A DNA stretch of 64,000 nucleotides from Manduca sexta (lineage: Eukaryota > Arthropoda > Insecta > Lepidoptera > Sphingidae): contig NC_051119.1 in NCBI RefSeq assembly GCF_014839805.1, forward strand, positions 9,603,245 to 9,667,244, written 5' to 3'. Each line of letters begins with the position of its first letter. The stretch's first letter is position 1. The translations under genes and the position numbers were made by a program. The notes beneath the pieces are model-generated. The model was not told the DNA's origin, searched no databases, and was given only the letters and a program-made list of their open reading frames with translations. This document shows, piece by piece, positions 43,601 through 54,643 of the stretch.

Positions 43601-45173
43601 CTAATCCCGGAACACAACGTTTTACGCCTTGTGTTCCTACGTTAGTCGCTAACCGGGCTAATTCAAGTATCCTACCACTATTTTCTTATATTTTTTTAAC
43701 ATGCTTCTGCTTTTTAGACTTAAATAGAGAAATACAATTAAAACACCGGTCTTATTTTATCACGGTCTGGGGAGCCAAATTTGTAATCACCTATAGTCAC
43801 CACGTACACAAATAGGATAAGAAAAATGGGCCCAGATCACTAAACAAATTTCATTTCAAATACCCACTCTCAAACGGCTGCTCAATAGCATGGAACTTCG
43901 GTGCCGGCTTAAAGCTTTCCCGCAGCACGCACGGCTTAGCGACGTAGTCGTGCCGCTGCGTAGTGAGGTTCTGCATGGGGCCCTGACCCCACATGTCATG
44001 GTGACAGGGCCGGATCGACTGAGTGATGCACACAGGATTCGGCAGGTACGACAACTGAACACAAAATCAATTTTATTTCCTACTCTGTAAAAAGATACAC
44101 TAGATATTTAAATTTTATAAATGTTTACTCTACTCTCAGGTGGAAATGCAGTTTCCACTAAAAAATAAAGGGTAAGAATTTTGTTTTTTTCAAAAGCAGT
44201 TTATATGATAGGTATAAAGGTTACTACAAAAATCATTGTCAAAATATCTATAAACTAAAAGTATATCTATCGTGTCCATGGTCTGTGGACCGGAATCCCG
44301 AGTTCATTAAAAAAAAATAACTGACGTGCACACGTGCACATAATTCAAGACTTGTTCAATAGATCATATCTCACCTTCTGGACAGTGCATCCCTCCATAG
44401 GTTCGCAGCTTGGCACCAGATTGGGCGAGGGCTTGCGCGCTTCCCCTCTCAGGTTCTTGCAGCCGTCGACGGGCAGGTATGACAGTTTGTACGTGGTATA
44501 GCTGTCCACGGGGGCCGAGGGTTTCGTGTAGCAGCGGCGGGGCGCATAAGACTCGGGGATCTTTGGCTGCTTATAGCACTGGGAGGGATCAAACTTATGT
44601 GTTACCAGAAGAGCATAGGTGTTAAATCACTTACAAACTTGTATTATTTACCACCATTTTCATCGTATCCGTTTTTGATCCTAGTTTTTGACATGCTTAC
44701 AAAATCTTATTTTCATTACTTTTTTGTCGGAATCGAATGAAAAATCAAGATTGGGATCATTTATTCGAAATGGGCGACTATCGATTCATGAACATTTAGA
44801 ACCAGAGACATTCGATTTCGATGAGGAAACCGTTTAATGTCCGTTTCTGAGAATATCTTTAGGACTCCATTCAAACAGATTTATACATGCTTTTCCGTTA
44901 AATTCATAGAAAATTTTTAAATATTAATTCAAAATTCACTCAAAATATTAAAATATTTTCCAGCCAAAATTCCTCTTACTAAGATGACGTTACTTCATCC
45001 TGAATCATAGCATCGCAATACCAACCGGCTTTACAATGGGCGGCTTCCCGCAGCAGCAGGACCTGCAGGGACAGGGATGCTCCTGCTTGCCGTCCATGGG
45101 CTTGCCGTCTTGCAGGCCGGACTTCACGCCGGCAGACAACGCGCATGGCGCCGCGGCAGGGCATGGCACACAC
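37605..45173 (-). CDS. SAXO-like stabiliser of axonemal microtubules (twelve exons)
   Basis: Exons in transcription order: 45173-45035, 44578-44375, 44054-43868, 43346-43204, 42905-42814, 42272-42162, 41790-41694, 41491-41305, 40042-39950, 39662-39550, 38988-38895 and 37687-37605 (stop TAA). All GT-AG borders and phases agree from the second exon on. The protein is built of repeats such as TTQRHDYVAKP, NRTINKLSYVP, SFAPERCYEKP and PFEN, the pattern of SAXO/FAM154 proteins, which bind and stabilise ciliary and flagellar microtubules. The N-terminus has the family's cysteine cluster (PCPCRSCCCG). With a start at ATG 45097 the length is about 489 residues, close to human SAXO1. The start is uncertain because the frame is open to the acceptor at 45174; the first donor is also ambiguous (GTAAAG after 45035 or GTTGGT after 45026). 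Testis expression is likely by family. Confidence 0.85.
37835..38730. repeat. Repeats in the last SAXO-like intron
   Basis: 37835-38010 ends with cgtgcgaagccgggcgggtc, a common retroelement end. 38080-38225 has complementary arms around accaatca and tgattggt, shared with 46930-47070 and 47860-48000. 38500-38720 matches 9256-9500. Confidence 0.6.
40402..40889 (+). repeat. Four tandem units of about 122 bp in a SAXO-like intron
   Basis: Units begin at 40402, 40525, 40648 and 40769, each opening with a variant of gctaatctcaggaactac and closing with aataggagcggagcagtaatg. Units 1 and 2 are closest; 3 and 4 have diverged. A (tttg)n run precedes the array at about 40377-40396. The opening resembles the 3' end of a dispersed lepidopteran retroelement. 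Confidence 0.85.
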
Positions 45174-47205
45174 CTGAACACCCTCACTACTATATACATG
45201 GCTAGCTAAGAAAGGCGACCTAAGGGTACCCAGGCTCCTGAAGATTTTTGTAGTTATAAATAAACCAAGCAATTTGAAATAGATTGGACATTGATTCTAG
45301 CACCGAAAAATACCTATACTACTGAAAATGTTATCCATACCATATTAGCAGGAGAGGACATTGTAAGCCGTGTCTAAAAAAAACCTTAGGCCATCATTAT
45401 TCGAACGGGAACTATTAAAGATTCCTATTGTACAGCCAATGCCGGAATAGAAACGGTCATTAAAATAGAATATGACAATTTACTTACTCAGGCATAATTT
45501 ATCCTCAAGTTTAAACCAAGTAGAATAGAATAACGAAATAAAAACAATGCATATAAAACTAAAAACTAATCTAAAATTAAACTGAAATGATTTTTATAAA
45601 TACATTGCCACTAAAATATGGAAAATATATTTTTCGAAAACTGTCACTTTATCATTTGTTTCGTGTATTTTTCATTGAAGCATTTGCTCGTTGATTTTTA
45701 AAAAGGTTGGGGTATAGGTTTTAAGCAAATTGTGTTATGTTGTTAACGTCTATTGTGAAATTCTATTGCTCTAAGTATAAAATCTAGAGCATTATAATAA
45801 AGTAGAAAATTGGTATGATATTTTTTAATACTTACGGCTAAAGCAACTGACGTTGCTATTATTGGTCTCTAAATATTCCATTTCTTCAATGTTCAGGGTT
45901 CAAAACTAAAGGTTTTAATAAAACGCTGTTTATAATTCAAATTGTTTATCTCTACGACTTACATATTCAGTGTACAAAAGATCACCCATAACTCGAGTGA
46001 AATACGAATGCTGAACCTACTTTGTGATACTAATGTCATACTATTTTTTATATCCACTGCTGAGACACCAGGAGACTAACATACACGTTTTATAAATCCG
46101 GCTCTAAGGACCAAAACATAATTGAAACCTTTTGCTATTATCATAAAATTGAAATACCTTTGAACCATGTATATATCCCAAAGATATTTCGAGATATTTA
46201 CTATTTTGAGGTTTTTTCAGGGAATTTGCAATGACAAGAAATTTCACTGATGTCGCATGTAGTTGAGTAGATGGACCATTGACTGATATTATCTGTGGTT
46301 TCTTTATCAGTGTCATTATTGAAGATAAAGGCGACTGCAGACTAAAAAGCTTGTAAAGTGATTTATCCATAGCATTGTGGTGCGGCCCTGGTGGACTTTG
46401 TTGCGCAGACGCATGTTTGTAAGCCCACAGCGATGTTCATCCCGGCTAAGAGCTTTTTAATACTCACATAGACTCAAATGGATGTATACAAAAGATCATA
46501 TTGATATATTACAGAGCAATTAATATGGAATGACCTGTATATATATACATTCATCTAGCGTTGATCATATATCAAGACTACCTCCTTGGAGACTAACAAA
46601 GATGCCTCCCTACAATTGTTAACGTTTATAGGCAAAAAATGATACGATAAGTCTATCGCTAGGATATGTCATTCCCATACATAAAGTTAGCGTTAACGAT
46701 TATAGAAAGCCATCTGAACTACAACTCCAGGTCTGTAAGAGCCTGTCTCATAAGTTTCAAGTCAATTTAATTTGAAAGTTATCATATTAAACACCCAATA
46801 TACATAGTATGTACTATTGATTTTCGAACATAGATTAGAGTGACTTTTGAATTTGGTCGGCCTGTATATTTATGTGATGAGTAACATATCCGCAAAGTTG
46901 AGCAATCTTGTCTTACAGTCGTTTTCAATTAACGATCCTGATCACAATCTTCAATCCCGATTCCTAGAATGAACCAATCAAAATGCCTCATTTGTAAGCA
47001 TATCAAAAAACTGCTCTGATTGGTCGATTTTGAGACAGATCGAAAGAAGCGATCGGGATTGTTCATTGACGACAGCGGACGTTAACGTTGCGGATAACAT
47101 TTACTTGTATTGTGAAACAGGACCTTTAACTTCACTATATCGAGACTACCTCAGGTGTAAAAGTGGCATAAATAAGACGCGTGTAGTTCAACACATGTAT
47201 TTGGA
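45174..47205. other. Spacer between the SAXO-like gene and p47
   Basis: AT-rich. May contain a 5' exon of the SAXO-like gene that I could not identify. Includes a repeat near 46800-46890 shared with 28865-28940 and the paired-arm repeat at 46930-47070. The p47 3' UTR must end here; no clear AATAAA was seen on the minus strand. Confidence 0.5.
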
Positions 47206-50200
47206 CTATTTGAGCCGCTGCAGCACGGTGGAGTTGAGGAGGTTGGCGGCGGCGAGCGTGGCCGCGGGGTCGGCCAGCTCGGCGCTGGGGAACGTCGTCA
47301 CCAGCGCGAACGGACGCAGCTGGTACGCGGGCTCCGCGCGGGACACGTACGCCGACAGGTCCGCCACCGTGTGCGAGTGGTTGAACCGGCCCGTCAGCCG
47401 GCTGCCGTCTGCTAGGCGGAACTGTACACACACATTCATTATTAACATTGCTGGGTAAGGGGCCGTTCAAGTATTACGTAACGCAATTTATACGGTGGGT
47501 CTTGTAAAACGTTACGATGCGTTATAGGGGCGGGACAGGGGGTATGTACGAGTTATGTTACTTTGGTTTTTTTATTTTAAAATAATAACAAAGGTATTTT
47601 AGCGATTTTCCGGTACAAGCGTGTTTCAAGGGGGTGGGGGAGGTCAAAAATTGCGTTACGTAATACTTGAACGGCCCCTAAGAACTTGACAAGTCTTTTT
47701 TGATACGGGCACGGCAGTGATCCCACTGCACCTGATGGTAAATGGAGTAGAGACCAATAGAATGTCGACGAGGGATGATTACCCCTCAGGAGTCGACACA
47801 ATTTCATTTCATTTCATCATTACATGAAACCCGCCATAGTGGACAAACGATACCAATCTCAATCTTCAATCCAATTCTGAGAAAGAATCAATCAACATTA
47901 ACTCATTTATAAGCATGTCAAATAACACCTTGTTCTGATTGGTTAATTTTAAAATAGATCGAAAAAAGAGTTTGGGATTGTTTATTGAAAATGGCGGTTA
48001 AACGCGCCAAAGTGCGTTACGTTCTTTTTACGCACGGTCATAAGGTGTAGTATAGAGAATAAGGCCCGAGGCCACTTACATAATGGAATCGCGTATTAAC
48101 TCATGCGATAGGATCCTTTCTTTTAATTTTATGCATGGTGCTTTACAACCAACCTATCTAGTTGTAAAGGTCCTTATCCTTGAGGCTAAAACGCCTCCAT
48201 AGTTCATTATTTTGTCTCCCGCTTTGCTATGGCGGGAAAGTGGACAATTAATACTTCCAACTCCTCCCTATCTTTCTATTTGATGAATGACAAATTAGTT
48301 TTCCCCGAGACTCGCCGAGCTTCACTGCTCGGTGTCATACAATGTCACTACTGATCCTGGCTTACAGGTGTTGTAGTGGTTGGTGTGAGGGCGGGAAAGT
48401 CTCTAACTCATGTCGAATGCAATGTTCGAGTGATGGTAACTGTACCTGCACGGTGGTGGTGGGCTGGTCGGGGTCGAGCCCGACGGCGTCCTGCGCGGTG
48501 CGCTGGTTGGCGGCGCGGTCGGACGCGTCGCTCGCCACCGGCGCCGTCGCGCCCACCGTCGGCGGCGTCGGGCTGCACAACATTATATTACTACCACTAA
48601 ATTCTAAAAACAGTTTTTTATAATAAATTAAGTGTCGTTAGTTTTTGAATAACTAACTCCAAACCTTCCATTACAAAGCAGTATTACACTGTATTACTCT
48701 CATTACAGTGAGATGTTAGGTGATCAGTCTCAATGCGCCGCAATTATACGCCACAAGCCAGCAGAAAACAAGACAAGAAATCTTAATATTTGACGAAGAT
48801 AATATTATATATAATTATAGTAGAAGAACTGGGCACTAATCGCACCTCTGCATGTCGTTTCAAAGAAATAAGGATTGAGTGAGTATATCTGTGTGTGTCA
48901 TATACTTTACCTGCCGAGCAAGTGTCCCTTGCCGGTGAAGGCGGGCGGCTTGACCATGTGCTTGGGGCACTCCTCGTGGCGGCGGTCCTGCAGGCTCACG
49001 CGCACCTCGCCGCCCAGCCCCGCCAGCTCCGGCGGGATCTCACTGCGACACAACACTACTATCAACTCACTATTATGACTATAGTCCTCTCCAACACCTC
49101 GTAGAGACAACTCATTCCCAGCAGTGGGATATAATATTGAGGTGGTGGTACTACATATCATCACTAGCTTTATCCGAAATAAATATACGACTGAGCACTT
49201 TAATGGAGTAAAAAGTTTCATATTGTTATGTTCAAGACGGTAGGGTGGTATTAATAGTAGCAATAGATTTTCGCTCTGAAGTGCGTTGTTACCATGAGAG
49301 ATGCTGTCAAAATAGCCACTATTTATTATACCCATATTACGCTTAAATGATATCTTAAGACACAACATGAGGTAGATTTTGACAGCTGTTTTGTTTATTT
49401 AACATCACAGTCTCAGCTGAAAACAAGCTATAAATAACAGCTTAAGATTGAATAATTAAATAGTTCAATACATTAAATGTCTACTTGAAATGTTCATTCA
49501 ACAATATTTCCATTTGGACCAAACATGCAAACACACTTACAAACATCTTCATTTACAACACCAGTAAGATATTGGTGTGATTTACCTCCGTCGCACGCAG
49601 CTGAGGAACTCCGCGTTCTCCGGGTCGGAGTAGAGTCGCAGCGCGCCGCCGTCCACCGAGAAGCCTTCCCGGTACAGACACAGCCGCACTAGCCGCGAGT
49701 TCTCCTGGGACAAAACGCCATTACTACAATATATATAATTTGCATAATTGTGTCGACTGCCGATGGGTTTCAGATAAATTCTATTAGACCCCACTCTACT
49801 CACCATCAAGAAGATAGAAGTCACTAAAAAACTTTCTTCTTTGTTTTTTTTGTGTAAAATTCCCGTTAGATCCATAATCCTTACCCAACATATTTTATTT
49901 AAAAGTTTTACTGACTAAAAACCCATAGGGGTTTTTATATTCTATATAATTTTATTGACTTATGCAATATCAAAATCATCCTGTATAATAAAAAAAAACA
50001 AATGTAAATGTTTCAATTAGATGCTCACCTGCGATTGTGTGTTCGACGGTGTGACTTGTTCATGATCGTCTGCCGTTTGACCTGCGAGACACAGATGTTT
50101 ATTTATTTATATGAATATTTATTAGTTTATTTTAGTTTAGTTAATTATTTTATACAGACTTGGTGAAGACAGTGGCAAGATGTGTATTGAATGGGAATAT

Positions 50201-53200
50201 CATGCAATAGGAGCTATAAATGCGAAAAAAAACTGCAGAACATCGCCAAATAATTATAATTTAACTAGCATCGCTAACGGCAACGGCCGCGTCATAGTTT
50301 TCCGGATAAAAAGTAACCTGTGTCCTTCTTATGTTCCCAAACTATTTCCCTACCAAATCATAAAAGTACAAAACTAATATAAATAATGCGATAATATTGT
50401 ACCAAGCCTGTATCCGACGCCGCTGAATACTCCTGAGCGGCCACGGCTCGTCGACGAGGGCTCGTCGTCAAACACCACGGCGCCACGTCTGTAACACATT
50501 ATTTAATTTATTTAATAAAAGCTCAGCTGTAAACATTCATCACATACTGTAACTTAAGATATTGTTTGAGATATTGTTGATGTTTGTCTATTAAATAGTG
50601 ACTTTAACATGCTGACTTTAATTCAACAGTGTCTCTACTGATACCAACCACACTTGAGAGTGATAATGTGTTGCACCAATAATAAAGCCTTATATATCAA
50701 TAAGTGTATAAAAAACTTATAAAACATCAAAACTAAGAAATTTTAAGCTATTTTCATATCCAAAACACCAATAATATTTTTTAACAGGTACAATTTTAAA
50801 TTAGCATTAAAATATATTTTATCAAATATATATGTAACCAAAAATAGATTTGTTATCTCTTTTTCATTATTTACAAGATAATAGTTAGCAAATGTGTAAT
50901 AATTTTCTGTACCTAAAATATAATTTAACAATATGTATAGTCTGATCAGGTAAATATTACACCTTGCCATTGTGTGGCAAAATGTGGAACCAATTCTGTG
51001 TACGACTTTTAAAAAAAAAGCATAAATGGCACCTCCAGATCAAGATTTTCATTGCCATAGTCAGGTTATATATAATGAGTTACTCACTCTCTAACACTCT
51101 TGAACATTTCTGTCACAATGTCCTTCCTTCCTTTGCCGGGTCCTAAAATTTGCTGACCAGATCTTTCTGAACCACCCGCGTAAAAAGCTTGCGCTGCAAC
51201 AATACAATAACGTACATAATAACATATTTAAAAAAATACAGAATATAAAATTATGTTCATAAAATATTAGGTGTCACTTGTGACTGCTCCTGTGAAATAT
51301 CAATCCAAGATAAGATCTGTGTTCCAATTTTCATTGATAATCATTCGGCATTCAGCATGTACGACAATGACGAAGGGTGAAATTTTTCAAAAGGAAACCC
51401 GACCAAACATATAAAGTACTAATAATGTGCATACATGCACTCCGCAAATCATTCTAATGATAATTAGATTTTACATAAATTATAATGTAGTAATTTTATC
51501 CTTACGTCACAAAGACTTTGCAGCCTTTATAGCCACACATAGGACTTAGGTGTAAGTCATCCCAAAAGGCAACATTACAATATTTACCTACAATTACCTA
51601 TTTTACGATTACCCAAAACATAAATCATTCTGTGAGCAATAAATAGAACAAACTAAAATAAAACATCAATAACTACATTAACTGCTGAGTAAACCTAAGC
51701 AACCAATCACAGACCTTCATCACTCTCTTTCAGTCTTGCCAACTCCTCTCTCAACGCCCTATTCTCACACAACAGTCGCTCAACTTCGCTCCTCAGTCTA
51801 ACAATCTCTTCTGCCATGCCTGTATCCATTTGATTTACCGATTGGGATGACATATCTTTGGATGTTGAGTCACCAGATTGTTGGGACTGCATGGTTATGT
51901 TTTTGGAACATGTTGGTTTATCACAGAAGAACTCTTGGACATATGCCATAACTCTGTTTTTAATCCAGCCACATCTGGACTCTGGAGTTTTGGAAAGATA
52001 TGTTTATTTGTTTTATTATATTATTTTTTATGGCCAGCTATCAATCATTTTTTGCTTAGCAAAGTATTTATTAAAGATGCATTTAAGATAGTTTGCAGGC
52101 CATACAATATTTATATATTAATTACAAATATGATCTAAATTCTATCTAAATATAATAACCAATAAAAGTTGTTGACAGACCTATACCTCAGAATTCAGAT
52201 AGACAATCGCATTACTTCAAACACACTAACATTTTCATAGGATTGGTTGACAAGATGCCAAGATTTTATTGTGCTTACCATCCTCATCATCACTGGAACT
52301 GTCCTGATGCAAGGAATCTAACGTAGCAAAGTTTGAGGCAGTTGGTTTCTTCTGGTCTTTCTTCTGTGAAGCTTTTGGAGGTGATGCTGATGGAGACTCC
52401 ATATCGCTGTCAGATAGTGTGGGAAGTGGGGCTGCCGCTGTACTCTGGCCGGTTACCACTTCATCTGCATTGCCACCATGTTCGTAAAAGCTTGATAGCG
52501 CCACCTACAATATATTATTTAAAGAACAAACATTTCATATTGTATATTTTACTTAGGCTTTTTATGTACTATAAGGGGTCATTTTCACCATGCCCTACTA
52601 TATTAAACCAAATATACATCCTCATCTCTGGTAACTTTGTGCCAAAACTCAATGCTGAGTAAAAAATATTTTTGTAAAAAATTCTGGTCAACGAGACCGC
52701 ATATAAAGTAAAGGAATATGTCACTATTGATCCTTTTTATTAATGCAAGGTGAATTGGTGGTTTTATGGTTCACCTTAGAACCAATGTATCCTTCTGTTA
52801 CATATTACACTTTATGCATCATTATCCAAATTGCCTATCAATAAATTTTATTTTTTTACTATAGGATTGGACATGATCAATGTCAATGTATAATAAAAAA
52901 AATACTTATTATTCAATAACATGATGTTTGAAATGTTGGTACTATTGTAATCAATCACAAAATGATTTGTTTTGTTCTAAATCTAAAACATAGGTTTAGC
53001 TTGCATTGGAAACATAAATACATGATGCAAGAATGTTTTTATTTTGAGTGTAATCACTGTCCTTGAACACTGATTTATATTTAAGTTACATATAAACATA
53101 AACCAAGAAAACATTGTTTAATTGTAACAATGCTACTAAAACCAATAAAAAATTACTACTTTGGTATTACATCAGCTTGAGGTTAGTTACATTGCACCGG

Positions 53201-53577
53201 ATACGCCTGTGAAACCTTACAAAATCAGAAATTTCCAATTTGTATTCATTGGTTTCTAAAATCATGCTTAGATTATTGCAAAATCATTTCTTACGAACTA
53301 GAACAAAACAGCTCTAATCAGACGGAAACGGAGAAAATTTATTTCATAAACTTAAATACGGATTGGCTTCCTAAAATCTACGTATAGTTAATTTGAGAAA
53401 ACCTACCGAATCGGATGAAACTACATAGAATAAACGCAAAATTAAAACTCAAAAATACGGCAAAGCACTCACTTCAAGTTGCCAGTTTGACGACTCCAAA
53501 AAGAATCTACTTCGAGCCTCGTCCGTGCCGGTCACATCGCAAAATTGTCGTAAAGTTTCTTCTTTATTAGCCGACAT
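47206..53577 (-). CDS. p47: p47 / NSFL1 cofactor, p97-VCP adaptor (nine exons, complete)
   Basis: p47 is the trimeric adaptor of the p97/VCP ATPase in Golgi and nuclear-envelope membrane fusion. Exons in transcription order: 53577-53473, 52504-52279, 51193-51088, 50488-50403, 50081-50029, 49704-49586, 49042-48911, 48572-48446 and 47421-47206. All junctions are GT-AG with matching phases, giving 389 residues (mammalian p47 is about 370). The UBA-like domain is at about 1-50 (MSANKEETLRQFCDVTG, FFLESSNWQLEVALSSFYE), followed by an acidic SSSDDED linker and the family motif QAFYAGGSERSGQQILGP at about 111-128. The SEP domain is at about 194-270 (REGFSVDGGALRLYSD, PAFTGKGHLLG). The UBX domain is at about 315-389 (FRLADGSRL, FNHSHTVADL, TTFPSAELAD, ANLLNSTVLQRLK). 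It is divergent from the GT92 gene. Confidence 0.95.
47459..47678. mobile_element. Harbinger-like MITE in the last p47 intron
   Basis: Ends begin GGGGCCGTTCAAGTATTACG and are inverted repeats of about 29 bp. TAA flanks both sides (47456-47458 and 47679-47681), the 3-bp duplication expected of PIF/Harbinger elements. 220 bp, non-coding. Confidence 0.85.
47860..48066 (+). repeat. Paired-arm repeat ending in the GGGCC MITE terminus
   Basis: Begins with caatctcaatcttcaatcca and ends tatagagaataaggccc, the same right end as the 178-bp MITEs, suggesting a longer relative of that family. Confidence 0.6.
51707..51981 (-). CDS. Unassigned leucine-zipper frame inside p47 intron 2
   Basis: The open frame reads ESRCGWIKNRVMAYVQEFF, a CDKPTC pair, a Ser/Gln/Asp-rich stretch, then a strong coiled coil (MAEEIVRLRSEVERLLCENR, ALREELARLKESDEGL) and TGA. 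A CTCCAG acceptor ends at 51982, and joining p47 exon 2 (phase 1) here keeps the frame, so it could be an alternative last exon of p47. A weak donor (GTCTGT after 51715) would also restore phase 1 into p47 exon 3. Alternatives are a small independent gene from ATG 51949 or a pseudogene fragment. I do not recognise a family. Confidence 0.4.
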
Positions 53578-54643
53578 TATGAACACTTATTTTATTTCTG
53601 ACTTGAATTTTTAACATTCACAAGATTTTCCATGAAAACGTCGATGACTTGCTCGGATTCGGCTTTTTATCGTAATTGTGGCAGAACTGTCACCCGTCCC
53701 AGTGCTGCCAATGGAAAATCATAATTAATCTCAGTAATAGTGTCCGACAAACATTGATTTCTGACCGAATCCGAATACGAAAACTACACCGTCCGAAACC
53801 GAAAGGTAACAAATTTATGGAAATTCAGTCCAAGATGATGGTGATGATGATACAACCTACGGGAATTCACAGAAATAGGTCATAGATGTATTGAAACCAA
53901 TTTTTGAGATTAATAATTAACTTTGTCCGTATAACGTTGCATTAGTATTTAAAAGTTATGGTGTTTATATGTATAATTAATAAATAAATAATATCAATAT
54001 GAAATATATGAAAACTTAAAAAAAAAATACCGTGCAATTTGTTAAGAAAATATTTCAAAGCAAAATGAATATTTTTTTTTCATTCCATTTTGATGATTGT
54101 TAAGAATTTTAGGCCACACGGTTCTTATTGACCACCGAAAGTGTTCTTTTAGCCAAAGGCGAATCTTCGGTTGGAAACAATATTACTACAATATAAATTC
54201 CTTAGTTTTTATTTATTTCGGAAATTCCCAGATAATTGATAGCATAGTCATATTATACGAATTTGACGAGCCCTACCCACAGAGCTCCAAGTTTTCTTGT
54301 TATTGTTGAATAAGTATTTATGTTGCACAATAGTACATATATATATTTACGGTTTTTACCTACTTTTTCATTCCACATTTTCATAATATCGTTTTTTATT
54401 TATTTTTTCCCATAACTAGCTCTACCCATTTTTAAATTTAAGGTATCCAAATTTATTGACAAATAATTACAAATAATTACAAATAATGACAGATTTATAT
54501 TTGACAAGTGACAAATTCTGATATTTTTTACATTTTTTACTTTTTAGTTTAGACCTGAATAAAACATTGTTATTGCATTTTATATTAATTTATCGAATGC
54601 CTGGAAGTGTATCAAAAAGTCTATTTTGTAGACAGAGACTCTA
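53578..54643. promoter_or_regulatory. Divergent promoter region of p47 and the GT92 gene
   Basis: 1.07 kb between the two start codons, without SINEs or MITEs. No TATA box at a convincing distance was seen for either gene, as expected for housekeeping genes. aaataattac repeats occur near 54462-54485. Confidence 0.45.

Noticed and set aside
47135..47470. Alternative GC-rich frames over the last p47 exon
   Set aside because: Only the frame ending at 47206 gives the UBX domain and fits the splice phase; the others are shadows of a GC-rich exon.
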